Shown: positions 1-9,419 of the stretch, piece by piece
How positions within the stretch are numbered: the stretch's first letter is position 1
How the letters are laid out: each line of letters starts with the position of its first letter
From: Pedobacter sp. MC2016-14
GTDB lineage: Bacteria > Bacteroidota > Bacteroidia > Sphingobacteriales > Sphingobacteriaceae
NCBI RefSeq assembly: GCF_020991475.1
Contig: NZ_JAJMPA010000001.1
Span: 868,001-932,000, forward strand
Reading direction: 5' to 3'
Length of the DNA stretch: 64,000 nucleotides
Made by a program: the position numbers and the translations under genes
Notes under the pieces: generated by a model
Databases searched by the model: none
Told to the model about the DNA's origin: nothing
The model's input: only the letters and a program-made list of their open reading frames with translations

Positions 1-627
1 TAGCTTGCCATTATTTTTAATGCCGATGCAAGTTCTGGGATGTCTTACTGTGTTAAAAGAATCGGTAAGGCTAATCAATTCATCCATTCCGTTGTAGATC
101 AGGAGCGGCCCGCTTACCATAACATTTTCAGCGGTTATTTTTTGCTCCCAGTTGTCGCTGCCGTCCCACTTTTCAATCTGCAATCTTCCATTTGTAATCG
201 CAATTGCGGCACGTTGATGTATGGCCCGTACACTGTCTTTTAGAAGTCGGTTGTTGGCCAGTACCCGGCCGTCCTTCTTGATAAAATCTACAGCACCACC
301 ATTTTTAACGTCGAAAAATGAGCCATTTACTGCAGCTAGCGCATTAGCTTTATCGCCGAAAATACTTACAGGCTTTAAGAGCGTATCTTCCGCTCCAATG
401 ATCAACCGGGATGATTTGCCCTTGTTTTTTATCTCCAGGTAACTGATGTTTTCATTTGCCTTAAAAAGTTCTTTCTCCTTAAAGTGGAAGCGGATCAGTT
501 TAATTTTTGGCGCAATTTTTTGCTTGTTCCATTTGGCTTTTACCAGCGCTAAAGAATCTGTGTTTTGTGCAGTGACGGCACATGCCGAGAAGAAAATCAG
601 GGAGCTAAAGAGTAATTTTCTGAACAT
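1..627 (-). CDS. Phosphodiester glycosidase (NAGPA/DUF2233) domain protein, C-terminus cut by window edge
   Basis: The frame is open from an ATG at 627 to base 1, giving 209 codons without a stop, so the C-terminal end lies outside the window. Residues 1-20 form an export signal (hydrophobic core, then VTA-Q). The body has the pattern of NAGPA-type proteins: AVNGSFFD near residue 100, then GG, a KKDG turn, SGPLLI near residue 172 and RHPRTCIGI near the window edge. The family includes the enzyme that uncovers mannose-6-phosphate by cleaving GlcNAc-phosphodiesters; bacterial members act on cell-surface or exopolymer phosphodiesters of mostly unknown identity. It is the last gene seen of the porX-tsaE-ald group, 44 bp after ald. 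FSAC in the signal could be a weak lipobox, so the protein may be secreted or a lipoprotein. Family assignment is good; the substrate is unknown. Confidence 0.8.
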   Translation of the reverse strand, partial: MFRKLLFSSLIFFSACAVTAQNTDSLALVKAKWNKQKIAPKIKLIRFHFKEKELFKANENISYLEIKNKGKSSRLIIGAEDTLLKPVSIFGDKANALAAVNGSFFDVKNGGAVDFIKKDGRVLANNRLLKDSVRAIHQRAAIAITNGRLQIEKWDGSDNWEQKITAENVMVSGPLLIYNGMDELISLTDSFNTVRHPRTCIGIKNNGKL

Positions 628-671
628 AATTGAAGTGTTTTACACTTAATAATTTGCAGGAATATTTAAAT

Positions 672-1898
672 TTACTGGTTGGCGGCAACCAATAGCTCAA
701 TGTCTTTAAAAGGAAGATTAAACATGTTGGCCAGGTCTTTACTTGTCAGGTGTCCCTGATAGGTATATAGGGCATTTCGGATGCCCGGTTTGTTCCATAC
801 TACGTTCATCAGCCCACCCATATCGCCTATATCAACCAGAATTGGGGTAAAGATATTTGTCAGTGCATAAGAAGCCGTACGTGGAACCCTGGATGCGATA
901 TTAGGTACACAGTAATGAATGACATCGTATTTTCTAAAAACAGGATCTTTATGATTAGTTACCTCCGAAGTTTCAAAACAACCACCCTGATCAATGCTAA
1001 CATCAATCACTACAGAATCAGGCTTCATACGGCTCACCGTTTCTTCCATAACCAAACAAGGACTGCGGCCATGTGAAGCACGAATGGCACCAATGACTAC
1101 ATCACAGGTGGTAATGGCCTTACCCAGCACAATAGGCTGCATTACAGAGGTAAAAACACGACTTCCAAGATTGTTTTGCAGCCTTCTTAGCCTATAAATG
1201 GAGCTGTCAAACACTTTTACTTCTGCACCAAGCGATAAGGCGGTCCTCGCTGCATATTCGCCCACTGTGCCTGCGCCTAAAATTACAATTTCTGTTGGCG
1301 GTACGCCTGTAAAACCACCCAGCATAAGGCCTTTTCCGCCGTTTACATTGTTAAGGTATTCTGAAGCAATGAAAATAGAGGTTGCGCCTACAATTTCGCT
1401 CATTGCCCGCACTACACTCAATACATTCCCTTCATCACGGATATGTTCAAAACACAGGGCATTTATTTTTTTGTCCAGGAGGGCCTTAATGAAGGTTTCT
1501 TTGAGGGAGCCCATTTGCAGGGCCGAAATAAGCGTCTGACCTTTATGCATCAGTGCAATTTCATCCAACATTGGCGGCGCAATTTTGACAATAATATCGG
1601 CGTTAAAGACCTCCTTTTTATCAAAACAAATGATTGCGCCCTGTTCACTATAATCACGGTCAGAAAAATTGGCGCCAACCCCAGCACCACTTTCAATCAT
1701 CACTTTATGTCCGTTACTAACCAGCAAGGCCACTGAAAGCGGTGTCAGTGCTATTCTGTTTTCCTGAAAAGAGACTTCCTTCGGGATCCCGATGTACAAG
1801 CTATTGCTTTTGTTTCCACTTTCGCACATGGTCTCTTTAGGCTGTATCAATCCCTGATGTGCAATAGAAGCCATTCCTTCACGTAATCCTGTTGACAT
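672..1898 (-). CDS. ald: Alanine dehydrogenase (AlaDH/PNT family)
   Basis: The 408-residue protein matches the alanine dehydrogenase/transhydrogenase family, which oxidises L-alanine to pyruvate and ammonia with NAD in the cytoplasm. After about 35 extra N-terminal residues comes GIPKE, then the N-terminal catalytic fold with ESGAGVGANFSD. A Rossmann motif (ILGAGTVGEYAA) sits near residue 215, and the NVVWNKPGIR segment lies near the C-terminus. The N-terminal extension is typical of the Bacteroidota branch as I know it, and this start leaves only 4 bp after tsaE. Tight spacing with porX and tsaE suggests one transcript. Family members that are really saccharopine dehydrogenases or transhydrogenase alpha subunits are less likely at this length. 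Confidence 0.88.
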   Translation of the reverse strand: MSTGLREGMASIAHQGLIQPKETMCESGNKSNSLYIGIPKEVSFQENRIALTPLSVALLVSNGHKVMIESGAGVGANFSDRDYSEQGAIICFDKKEVFNADIIVKIAPPMLDEIALMHKGQTLISALQMGSLKETFIKALLDKKINALCFEHIRDEGNVLSVVRAMSEIVGATSIFIASEYLNNVNGGKGLMLGGFTGVPPTEIVILGAGTVGEYAARTALSLGAEVKVFDSSIYRLRRLQNNLGSRVFTSVMQPIVLGKAITTCDVVIGAIRASHGRSPCLVMEETVSRMKPDSVVIDVSIDQGGCFETSEVTNHKDPVFRKYDVIHYCVPNIASRVPRTASYALTNIFTPILVDIGDMGGLMNVVWNKPGIRNALYTYQGHLTSKDLANMFNLPFKDIELLVAANQ

Positions 1899-1902
1899 TG
1901 TT

Positions 1903-2334
1903 CTAGTGGTTTATTGTTGTGAAAAGCAGTTTTCTTTTTTCCGGCCCTAATATACTAATTTGAATTTTAATATAATTTTCCTGCAAAAGGAGTGCTGCAA
2001 TTTTTTCCGGCCACTCAATCAGGCAGATGTTCCCAGAATCAAAGTAATCTTCATAGCCAATATCATATGCTTCCTGCAGGTTTTTGATCCTGTAAAAATC
2101 AAAATGATAAATGACCTCACCGTCTCCTTCATACTCGTTTACAATAGAAAAAGTAGGACTGGAAACGGTTTCTGTAACACCAAGGGCAGCACAAATCTCT
2201 TTGATAAAGGTGGTTTTTCCTGCACCCATTTCGCCCTCAAAAATAAAGAGCTTTTCCTTATTTTTTCCTGCAAGTGTAATCAATGCGTTTGCTGCTGCTT
2301 TTAAATCAGAAAGCTGGTTGACTTCAAATTCCAT
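1903..2334 (-). CDS. tsaE: tRNA threonylcarbamoyladenosine biosynthesis ATPase TsaE
   Basis: This 143-residue protein is the TsaE (YjeE) ATPase, which with TsaB and TsaD puts threonylcarbamoyl on A37 of ANN-decoding tRNAs in the cytoplasm. It has the Walker A motif GEMGAGKTTF at about residues 34-43, the TsaE motif SPTFSIVNEY, HFDFYR and the IEWPE segment that holds the Walker B-like acidic residue. Length is normal for the family (about 135-155). It lies 19 bp after porX and 4 bp before ald, so it is probably translated from their shared mRNA. Confidence 0.95.
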   Translation of the reverse strand: MEFEVNQLSDLKAAANALITLAGKNKEKLFIFEGEMGAGKTTFIKEICAALGVTETVSSPTFSIVNEYEGDGEVIYHFDFYRIKNLQEAYDIGYEDYFDSGNICLIEWPEKIAALLLQENYIKIQISILGPEKRKLLFTTINH

Positions 2335-2353
2335 GCTGCAAATATCAGAAAAA

Positions 2354-3907
2354 CTATCTTGAACTATAAGTTGCTATGGGTATAATCATCTCCTCCAGAG
2401 ATATTCCTCCATGCTGAAAAGTTTCATTGTAATAGTTTACAAACTGGTTGTAGTTATTCTGGTATACAAAATAGCGGTCTTCCTTCGCAAAAATGTAATT
2501 TGAACTGATGTTAATTTTTGGCAATTGTGCTTCATGTGGGTTCTTGATCAGAAAAACCTCTTTCGCATTGTAATTTAAATTACGGCCCTGCTTGTAACGT
2601 AGGTTCGTATTTGTATTTCTGTCCCCAATCACTTTGCTGGCATGTTTTACCCTTATCGTACCATGATCAGTAGTAATCACTACTTTCACCTGCTTTTGCG
2701 AAAGCTTTTTAAGCAGTTCCAGCAGCGGAGAATGCTCAAACCAGGATAAGGTTAATGATCTGTATGCCGCATCATCATTTGCCAATTCACGAATCATCGC
2801 CATGTCGGTACGGGCATGCGAGAGCATGTCTACAAAATTGTAAACAATCGCGTTCAGCTCATTCTGCATCAGGTTATTTACCTGTTCAGTTAGCGCTTTT
2901 CCATCGTCATAAGTTAATATTTTATGATAACTGAATTTACAGTCTTTACGCAGGCTTCTTTTGATCTGATCGGCCAGAAAAGCTTCCTCGTACATGTTTT
3001 TTCCACCCTCGTCATCGTCATTCTGCCACATGGTTGGAAAACGTTTCTCCATTTCAAGCGGCATTAAACCAGAAAATATCGAGTTTCGGGCATATTGTGT
3101 AGCGGTAGGCAAAATGCTGGTGTAAATATCTTCGTCATCCAAACGGAAGTGCTCCCTTATTAAAGGGTCTATGATTTTCCACTGGTCGTAACGAAGGTTA
3201 TCAATCAAAATAAAGAAAACAGGGGTGGTGTCGTTAATCAGCGGCAATACTTTCTTCTTTAACAGCTCATTAGAAAGCAAAGGGGCTTTTCCCTTTCCGT
3301 TTACCCAACTCAGGTAATTGTCTTCAATAAACCGGGAAAATTGGGTATTTGCCTCAGATTTTTGCATCGTCAGGATTTCGTGCATCTGCGGGTCGTCAAG
3401 TTTCTCCAGCTCCAGTTCCCAAAAGATCAGCTTTTTGTACACATCAATCCATTCCTGATGGCTTAGCTTATCGTTTAGCGTCATGCCCAATTTTCTAAAA
3501 TCCTGCTGATAAGCCATTGACGTTTTTTCACTCACCAAACGCTTATTGTCAATCAATTTTTTAATGGTTAGCAAAACCTGCTTTGGGTTTACCGGTTTAA
3601 TAAGGTAGTCATCTATTTTTGAACCAATGGCATCTTCCATCAGGTTTTCCTCTTCGCTCTTGGTAATCAATACCACAGGGATGTCATTCTTAAGGTTTTT
3701 TATAGCAGAGAGCGTTTCAATGCCGCTCATGCCCGGCATGTTTTCATCCAGAAAAACAAGGTCAAAGTGCTCTTTTCCAAAAGCTTCAAGTGCATCGTTG
3801 CCGTTTGTAAATGTAGTTACGTGGTAACCTTTCTCGTTTAATAAAAGTATATGTGGTTTTAATAAGTTGATCTCATCATCTGCCCATAGAATTTTGGTTT
3901 CCTGCAT
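2354..3907 (-). CDS. porX: PorX, response regulator with PglZ domain (type IX secretion control)
   Basis: The 517 residues begin with a receiver domain: acidic pair D10-D11, phosphoacceptor D54 in LVFLDENMPG, T near 83 and K near 103 in YLIKP. The rest is a PglZ domain of the alkaline phosphatase superfamily, with DNLRYDQW and TTDHGT as metal-site motifs. In Porphyromonas and Flavobacterium PorX works with the kinase PorY to control the type IX secretion system, and the PglZ part has phosphodiesterase activity. The match runs end to end, so the identification is firm and implies that this organism has a T9SS. It heads the porX-tsaE-ald group and is divergent from the HD hydrolase gene, with about 105 bp between them. 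Confidence 0.95.
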   Translation of the reverse strand: MQETKILWADDEINLLKPHILLLNEKGYHVTTFTNGNDALEAFGKEHFDLVFLDENMPGMSGIETLSAIKNLKNDIPVVLITKSEEENLMEDAIGSKIDDYLIKPVNPKQVLLTIKKLIDNKRLVSEKTSMAYQQDFRKLGMTLNDKLSHQEWIDVYKKLIFWELELEKLDDPQMHEILTMQKSEANTQFSRFIEDNYLSWVNGKGKAPLLSNELLKKKVLPLINDTTPVFFILIDNLRYDQWKIIDPLIREHFRLDDEDIYTSILPTATQYARNSIFSGLMPLEMEKRFPTMWQNDDDEGGKNMYEEAFLADQIKRSLRKDCKFSYHKILTYDDGKALTEQVNNLMQNELNAIVYNFVDMLSHARTDMAMIRELANDDAAYRSLTLSWFEHSPLLELLKKLSQKQVKVVITTDHGTIRVKHASKVIGDRNTNTNLRYKQGRNLNYNAKEVFLIKNPHEAQLPKINISSNYIFAKEDRYFVYQNNYNQFVNYYNETFQHGGISLEEMIIPIATYSSR

Positions 3908-4013
3908 TACGGAGTGTGTATAGTAAAAATTAAAAGTTTAAAAAGAAACATCTCTTTCTAAAGTATGAATTAAATTAGCAATTTTTGTACCGTATAACAT
4001 ATTTTAACATAGT

Positions 4014-5237
4014 TTGAACAAAAAGAAAATCATTAACGACCCTGTTTATGGGTTCATCAATATACCCTCCGCACTAGTCTTTGACCTTATATCTCATCCT
4101 TATTTTCAGCGCTTAAGGTATATTAAGCAATTGGGAATGACGCATTTAGTCTATCCTGGTGCTTTGCATACCAGGTTCCATCATGCCCTTGGCGCTATGC
4201 ATTTAATGAGCCTGGCCATTGAGGTACTGAAAGGAAAAGGGCATGACATTTCAAAGGAAGAAGAGGAGGCAGCAACCATCGCCATTTTACTACATGATAT
4301 TGGTCATGGTCCTTTTTCGCATGCGCTGGAACACTCGCTGGTTAACGGGATTAAACATGAGGATATTTCTATGCTGATTATGGAAAAGCTGAATGCGGCC
4401 TTTGGTGGCAGACTTTCGCCGGCAATTGAAATATTTAAAGGAAATTGTAAAAAGAGGTTTTTACATCAGCTCATTTCCGGTCAGCTTGATCTTGACAGAA
4501 TGGATTACCTAAACCGGGATAGTTTTTTTACGGGCGTTAGTGAGGGGGTAATTAGTTTTGACAGGATCATAAAGATGTTTAATGTGGTGGATGATGACCT
4601 GGTAATAGAAGAGAAAGGGGTTTATTCCATTGAAAACTTTCTAATTGCCCGCCGGCTGATGTATTGGCAGGTTTATTTGCATAAAACCGTGATTTCCGGC
4701 GAGCAACTGCTGGTTAAAATTTTAGAGCGGGCAAAAGAGTTATCGGCCCGGGGAGAAACGCTTTTCGCAACACCTGCTTTACAGCATTTTTTGCAGAACG
4801 ATGTTCGTGAAGAAGCGTTTTTTAGCGCTGATCTTCATTTGGAAAAGTTCCTTAAGCTGGATGATCAGGATATTTTTGCCTCTGTAAAGGTATGGGTTGA
4901 CCATCCCGATCAAATTTTATCTAAACTGTGCGAGATGCTCACCAAAAGAATCCTCTATAAAATAGAGATCACAAATGATGCGCAGGATGAGGCCAGGGTG
5001 CAGCTGTTAAAAGAAAATATCGCGGCAACATTAAACATTACTGTAGCGGAATCGAGATATTTTGTGTTTACTGATGTAATTAGAAACAGGGCATATAATG
5101 CTGGCAACAGCAACATTAATATTTTATTGAAAAATAACACGTTAATAGATATTGTAAAAGCGTCTGATTTATCCAATTTAGAATCTTTGGATAAAACAGT
5201 GAAGAAGCACATTTTATGCTATCCAAGGATTATTTAG
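4014..5237 (+). CDS. HD-domain phosphohydrolase, probable TTG start
   Basis: The protein is a 407-residue HD superfamily hydrolase of the dGTPase/SAMHD1-like type. The metal ligands are visible: H56-H57 in TRFHHALG, H94-D95 in LLHDIGHGPFSH, and an aspartate near 160 in DLDRMDYL. A TTG start is chosen because NKKKIINDPVYGFI just after it is the conserved family start, no ATG lies in frame close upstream, and the next methionine would remove this segment. Family members hydrolyse nucleoside triphosphates or related phosphoesters; the substrate here is not known. It is followed after 122 bp by lpxD, which has its own promoter. The enzyme class is clear, the exact start a little less so. Confidence 0.85.
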   Translation: MNKKKIINDPVYGFINIPSALVFDLISHPYFQRLRYIKQLGMTHLVYPGALHTRFHHALGAMHLMSLAIEVLKGKGHDISKEEEEAATIAILLHDIGHGPFSHALEHSLVNGIKHEDISMLIMEKLNAAFGGRLSPAIEIFKGNCKKRFLHQLISGQLDLDRMDYLNRDSFFTGVSEGVISFDRIIKMFNVVDDDLVIEEKGVYSIENFLIARRLMYWQVYLHKTVISGEQLLVKILERAKELSARGETLFATPALQHFLQNDVREEAFFSADLHLEKFLKLDDQDIFASVKVWVDHPDQILSKLCEMLTKRILYKIEITNDAQDEARVQLLKENIAATLNITVAESRYFVFTDVIRNRAYNAGNSNINILLKNNTLIDIVKASDLSNLESLDKTVKKHILCYPRII

Positions 5238-5325
5238 CATTATTTAACAAAACTATTAATGAATTATCCTTTGTTTTAGGGTTTGAAAATGGAAGGTATG
5301 AAATAAATAACCTGTCAGGGTTTAT

Positions 5326-5355
5326 TTGTTCATATCAATTTAACATATAACTTTG
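5326..5355 (+). promoter_or_regulatory. Bacteroidota-type promoter for the lpxD operon
   Basis: TTG at 5326-5328 is followed by 19 bp and TAACTTTG at 5348-5355, an exact match to the Bacteroidota consensus TTG-N19-TAnnTTTG. The predicted transcript start falls about 4-5 nt later, at or next to the lpxD ATG at 5360. The lpxD message may therefore be leaderless or nearly so. Confidence 0.7.
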
Positions 5356-5359
5356 TAAG

Positions 5360-6448
5360 ATGCAATTTACTGCCAAGCAGATAGGCGAACTTTTAAGCGG
5401 CACGATAGAAGGTGACGAAAACGTTCAGGTAGCAGAGCTCTCTAAAATAGAAGATGGGAAATCTGGTTCGTTATGTTTTTTGTCTAATCCGAAATACGAA
5501 AATTTCCTGTACTCTACACAGGCATCAGTAGTAATCGTAGGCGCTGATTTTAAACCTACACAACCATATACCTGTACCTTAATTAAGGTTGCAGATCCTT
5601 ACAGCGCCTTTTCTGTACTGCTGGAAAAATACAACGAGGTATTGAACCAGGAAAATGGGCAAACGGGAATAGACCCGGGCAGCTTTGTTCATCCTTCTGC
5701 CAAAGTTGGTAAAAACGTATTTATAGGGGCTTTCAGTTACATTGCTGAAAATGCAGTTATAGGTGACGGCAGCAAGATCCACCCGCAAGTATATGTAGGC
5801 AAAAATGCAGTAATTGGAAAGAATTGTTTGCTCTATCCAGGCGTTAAAATACAATCCCGGACAATTTTAGGAGATAGAATCATTATCCATTCTAATACCG
5901 TAATTGGTAGTGATGGTTTTGGTTTCGCCCCGCAAAAAGATGGTACGTATTCAAAGATCGCACAGATTGGTAATGTAGTCATTGAAGATGACGTTGAAAT
6001 TGGATCTAATGCCTCTATAGACAGGGCAACGATGGGCTCTACCTTTATCCGTAAAGGTGTTAAGCTTGACAATTTAATTCAAATTGCACATAATGTTGAG
6101 GTGGGTGAGCATACTGTTGTGGCAGCTCAAACAGGAATTTCCGGAAGTACCAAACTTGGTGGAAACTCGGTAATTGGTGGCCAGGTTGGTATTGCGGGTC
6201 ACCTTTCTTTGGCTAAGGGTACACAAATTGGTGCCCAGGCAGGAATTAATTTTAATACCACAGACGAGAATAAGCAGTGGCATGGAACGCCGGCTCAGCC
6301 ATTGAGGGACTGGATGCGTGCAAATGTGATCTTTAAACAGTTACCCGGCGTAGAAAAGAGGATTGCTAAACTTGAAGCAACGATTTCAAAGCTGTCCGAA
6401 ATAATTGAAAATAATAATATCTCTATTTTAAACAAGAATGAACGTTAA
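5360..6448 (+). CDS. lpxD: UDP-3-O-acylglucosamine N-acyltransferase LpxD
   Basis: LpxD adds the second 3-hydroxyacyl chain (N-linked, from acyl-ACP) to UDP-glucosamine in lipid A synthesis at the inner membrane. The 362 residues contain the N-terminal uridine-binding domain (about 1-100), then hexapeptide repeats forming a left-handed beta helix (about 105-310), and a C-terminal helical tail. The catalytic histidine is near residue 244 in QIAHNVEVG. It is first in a lipid A operon: it overlaps lpxC-fabZ by 11 bp. The start MQFTAKQI is the usual family start. Confidence 0.96.
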   Translation: MQFTAKQIGELLSGTIEGDENVQVAELSKIEDGKSGSLCFLSNPKYENFLYSTQASVVIVGADFKPTQPYTCTLIKVADPYSAFSVLLEKYNEVLNQENGQTGIDPGSFVHPSAKVGKNVFIGAFSYIAENAVIGDGSKIHPQVYVGKNAVIGKNCLLYPGVKIQSRTILGDRIIIHSNTVIGSDGFGFAPQKDGTYSKIAQIGNVVIEDDVEIGSNASIDRATMGSTFIRKGVKLDNLIQIAHNVEVGEHTVVAAQTGISGSTKLGGNSVIGGQVGIAGHLSLAKGTQIGAQAGINFNTTDENKQWHGTPAQPLRDWMRANVIFKQLPGVEKRIAKLEATISKLSEIIENNNISILNKNER

Positions 6449-7850
6449 ACAAAAGACCATAAAATCTGAGGTTTCAGTGCAGGGTGTAGGCTTACATACC
6501 GGTGCAAACGTTACCTTAACCTTTTGCCCCGCACCAGAAAATCATGGCTTTAAGTTTCAAAGAACAGATTTACCCGGACAGCCGATTGTTGAAGCAGATT
6601 GCGACAATGTAACAGATACTGCCAGAGGAACCACCATTACTCAAAATGGGGCTAGTGTAAGTACTGTAGAGCATGTGATGGCTTCTTTGGTTGGGATGGA
6701 CCTGGATAACGTGTTGCTAAAACTGGATGGCCCTGAAACGCCGATTATGGATGGAAGTGCTATTCAATTTCTGGAAGCGCTGGAGGGCGTTGGTGTTGTA
6801 CAACAATCTATAGACAGGGAATATTTTCAGATTCCACATAACATTACCTATACCGAGTCAGACAGAAAAGTAGAAATTGTAGCCATGCCTTTAGATGACT
6901 ACAGGTTTACCTGTATGATTGACTATAATTCTCCTGTTTTAGGAAGTCAGCATGCCGGAATTTCCAGTATTGCTGAATTTAAAAAAGAGATTGCATCTTG
7001 CCGTACCTTCTGTTTCCTTCATGAACTGGAGTATCAATTGCAAAATAACCTGATTAAAGGAGGTGATTTAAACAATGCCATTGTTATTGTAGATAAAGAG
7101 GTAACGAGAGAGGAACTGGACCACCTGGCTAAGATCTTTAAAAGAAATGCCATTGACGTTGCTCCTCAGGGGATCCTAAACAATATGGAGCTCAGGTACC
7201 AAAATGAACCGGCAAGGCATAAATTGCTGGATATGATTGGTGATTTGGCCTTGGTTGGGATGCACCTAAAAGGGCATATCATGGCCGCCAGACCTGGACA
7301 TGCAGCAAACGTTGCTTTTGCGAAGAAGATTAAAGCAGCAATTAAAAAAGAAAAGAATAAGAAAGTGCAGCCAGTATATGATCCAGCAGCTAAGCCGCTG
7401 TACGATATTGTCCAGATTATGGACATTTTGCCCCACAGACAGCCATTTTTATTCATCGATAAAATTCTTGAACTTTCTAAAACCCATGTTGTGGGCGTAA
7501 AGAACGTAACGATGAACGAAGAATTTTTTAAAGGACATTTTCCTGGCGCACCAGTCCTTCCTGGCGTAATTCAAATTGAGGCCATGGCACAAACGGGCGG
7601 CATTTTGGTGCTAAGCACTGTTCCTGACCCAAGAAATTACCTCACTTACTTTCTTAAAATAGATAAAGTGCGGTTCAGGGCGCAGGTATTGCCTGGTGAT
7701 ACCATTGTGTTCAGATGCGATTTGATGGAGCCAATCCGCAGAGGCATCGCACAAATGAAAGGTGTAGGCATGGTGGGAGAGAAAATTGTTGTTGAAGCCG
7801 AAATGATGGCTCAGATTAGTAAAGTAAAAGAAAACGAAACCACAGTATGA
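6438..7850 (+). CDS. lpxC/fabZ: Bifunctional LpxC-FabZ: UDP-3-O-acyl-GlcNAc deacetylase / 3-hydroxyacyl-ACP dehydratase
   Basis: This 470-residue fusion joins two enzymes that compete for 3-hydroxyacyl-ACP. Residues 1 to about 310 are LpxC, the zinc deacetylase and committed step of lipid A synthesis, with metal histidine near 79 (EHVMA), [10 protein letters not shown] near 260 and the catalytic RPGHAAN near 287. A lysine-rich linker follows at about 300-315. Residues from about 320 are FabZ, with the hot-dog fold motif [11 protein letters not shown] (catalytic histidine near 368) and QIEAMAQ (catalytic glutamate near 381). The fusion is standard in Bacteroidota. It overlaps lpxD at the start and lpxA by 4 bp (ATGA) at the end, consistent with translational coupling. 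Confidence 0.97.
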   Translation: MNVKQKTIKSEVSVQGVGLHTGANVTLTFCPAPENHGFKFQRTDLPGQPIVEADCDNVTDTARGTTITQNGASVSTVEHVMASLVGMDLDNVLLKLDGPETPIMDGSAIQFLEALEGVGVVQQSIDREYFQIPHNITYTESDRKVEIVAMPLDDYRFTCMIDYNSPVLGSQHAGISSIAEFKKEIASCRTFCFLHELEYQLQNNLIKGGDLNNAIVIVDKEVTREELDHLAKIFKRNAIDVAPQGILNNMELRYQNEPARHKLLDMIGDLALVGMHLKGHIMAARPGHAANVAFAKKIKAAIKKEKNKKVQPVYDPAAKPLYDIVQIMDILPHRQPFLFIDKILELSKTHVVGVKNVTMNEEFFKGHFPGAPVLPGVIQIEAMAQTGGILVLSTVPDPRNYLTYFLKIDKVRFRAQVLPGDTIVFRCDLMEPIRRGIAQMKGVGMVGEKIVVEAEMMAQISKVKENETTV

Positions 7851-8632
7851 TACAACCTCTAGCATATATACATCCTCAGGCAAAGATAGCCGATAATGTT
7901 GTTATTGAGCCTTTTGCGGTGATACATAAAGATGTTGAAATAGGTGAAGGTACCTGGATCGGCTCCAATGTTGTGATCATGGATGGTGCAAGAATTGGAA
8001 AGAACTGCAGGGTTTTCCCAGGTTCTGTTATTTCTGGTATTCCGCAAGACTTAAAGTTTGCCGGAGAGGTAACTACCGCCGAAATTGGTGATAACACCAC
8101 CATCAGGGAGTGCGTAACCATCAACAGAGGTACAAAAGATAAATGGAAAACAGTAATTGGAAGCAATTGTCTAATTCAGGCTTATTCTCACATTGCACAC
8201 GATTGTGAAGTAGGCGATTACTGTATTTTTTCTAACAGCACTACACTTGCGGGCCACATCACCATTGGTAATTATGTGGTGCTTGCGGGGCTTGTGGCTA
8301 TTCACCAATTTGTCAAAGTAGGTTCTCATGCTTTTGTAACTGGTGGTTCACTCGTACGGAAAGACGTTCCGCCTTACGTAAAGGCCGCCAGAGAGCCGCT
8401 TTCTTACGCGGGCATCAATTCTGTAGGTTTGCGCAGAAGAGGCTTTACATCCGAGAAAATCAACGAAATTCAGGAAATCTACAGGGTGTTGTTTGTGAAG
8501 CACAATAACGTAACCAAAGCATTGGATATGATTGAAGCAGAATTTGCCCCAACGGAAATCCGTGATGAGATTGTTGACTTTATCAGAAATTCTAACCGTG
8601 GTGTGATGAAGGGCTTCGGTTCTGGAAGCTAA
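7847..8632 (+). CDS. lpxA: UDP-GlcNAc O-acyltransferase LpxA
   Basis: LpxA carries out the first lipid A step, moving a 3-hydroxyacyl chain from ACP to the 3-OH of UDP-GlcNAc. The 261 residues are near the usual length. Hexapeptide repeats cover about residues 5-185, followed by the alpha-helical C-terminal domain. The catalytic histidine lies near residue 118 in SHIAHDCEVG. The start overlaps the end of lpxC-fabZ by four bases. The gene stops 6 bp before an ABC ATPase that seems to belong to the same transcript. Confidence 0.96.
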   Translation: MIQPLAYIHPQAKIADNVVIEPFAVIHKDVEIGEGTWIGSNVVIMDGARIGKNCRVFPGSVISGIPQDLKFAGEVTTAEIGDNTTIRECVTINRGTKDKWKTVIGSNCLIQAYSHIAHDCEVGDYCIFSNSTTLAGHITIGNYVVLAGLVAIHQFVKVGSHAFVTGGSLVRKDVPPYVKAAREPLSYAGINSVGLRRRGFTSEKINEIQEIYRVLFVKHNNVTKALDMIEAEFAPTEIRDEIVDFIRNSNRGVMKGFGSGS

Positions 8633-8638
8633 ACAAAT

Positions 8639-9262
8639 ATGCGGATTGACTTAGATGGTGCAGGAAGGCGGTTTAACCAGGAATGGATATTCCGCAATTT
8701 AAGCTATCAGTTTCTTTCCGGACAAAAATATGCCATTTTAGGTCCTAATGGTTCGGGGAAATCTACTTTGCTGAGTTTGATTCTTGGCAATTTATCCCCA
8801 TCCGAAGGTAAAGTTACCTACCATAACATAAATAAGGAGCAGCAAATCGCTGCAGAACAGATTTATAAAAGCATCAGTTTTGCTGCTCCTTATCTCGATT
8901 TGATTGAAGATTTTACCCTTCAGGAAATCATCAGCTTTCATTTTAAATTTAAAAACTACCACAAGGGGATAGACGAAAAAAGTCTTCCCGCATTACTCGG
9001 ACTGGCAAAGTCGCAAGACAAAGCCTTAAAGTATTTCTCGTCCGGGATGAAACAGCGTGTTAAACTGGCGCTTGCCTGTTGTACCGACAGCCAGATCCTG
9101 CTTTTGGATGAACCCGCTTCCAATCTGGATGTACAGGGAATGGCCTGGTATCATGAGTTAATTCAAAATTTTACGGCAAACAAAATTGTAATTGTAGGCT
9201 CAAATCAGGAAGCCGAGTACGCTTTTTGCAACGAAATTGTTAACATTCTGGATTACAAATAA
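8639..9262 (+). CDS. ABC transporter ATP-binding protein without a visible permease partner
   Basis: This is a compact, single ATPase domain of 207 residues: Walker A GPNGSGKST near 35-43, signature SSGMKQRVKLA near 136, and Walker B ILLLDEPASNLD near 153-164. There is no membrane segment and no permease gene beside it. It follows lpxA by 6 bp, so it is probably cotranscribed with the lipid A genes and precedes efp. An envelope role is suggested only by this position. Subclass is close to CcmA/NatA-type export ATPases, but the sequence alone does not tell the substrate. Confidence 0.85.
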   Translation: MRIDLDGAGRRFNQEWIFRNLSYQFLSGQKYAILGPNGSGKSTLLSLILGNLSPSEGKVTYHNINKEQQIAAEQIYKSISFAAPYLDLIEDFTLQEIISFHFKFKNYHKGIDEKSLPALLGLAKSQDKALKYFSSGMKQRVKLALACCTDSQILLLDEPASNLDVQGMAWYHELIQNFTANKIVIVGSNQEAEYAFCNEIVNILDYK

Positions 9263-9343
9263 GTTAAATATTTGTTAAATTTTGGCCAAAATCGCCTTAA
9301 AATGCCCCTTGAGGCCCTGTGTAAAAATTTTTTAAAATATCTA

Positions 9344-9374
9344 TTGCGTAGTATGTAAAATGTTTTTACCTTTG
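9344..9374 (+). promoter_or_regulatory. Bacteroidota-type promoter for efp
   Basis: TTG at 9344-9346, a 20-bp spacer and TACCTTTG at 9367-9374 fit the Bacteroidota promoter consensus. Transcription would begin near 9379, leaving a leader of about 40 nt before the efp ATG. This also argues against the longer reading frame from 9360, whose start would lie inside the promoter. Confidence 0.7.
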
Positions 9375-9419
9375 CGGCACGAAAAGAGGGTAAAACATTC
9401 CACCCAAATTTTAAATAAA

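Noticed and set aside
3985..4016. Bacteroidota promoter directly before the HD gene
   Set aside because: The possible -7 element ATAGTTTG does not fit TAnnTTTG at its first two positions and would overlap the TTG start.
9360..9419. Longer EF-P frame starting at 9360
   Set aside because: It would start within the promoter's -33/-7 region, and the family start is MAKASDIKSGN at 9420.
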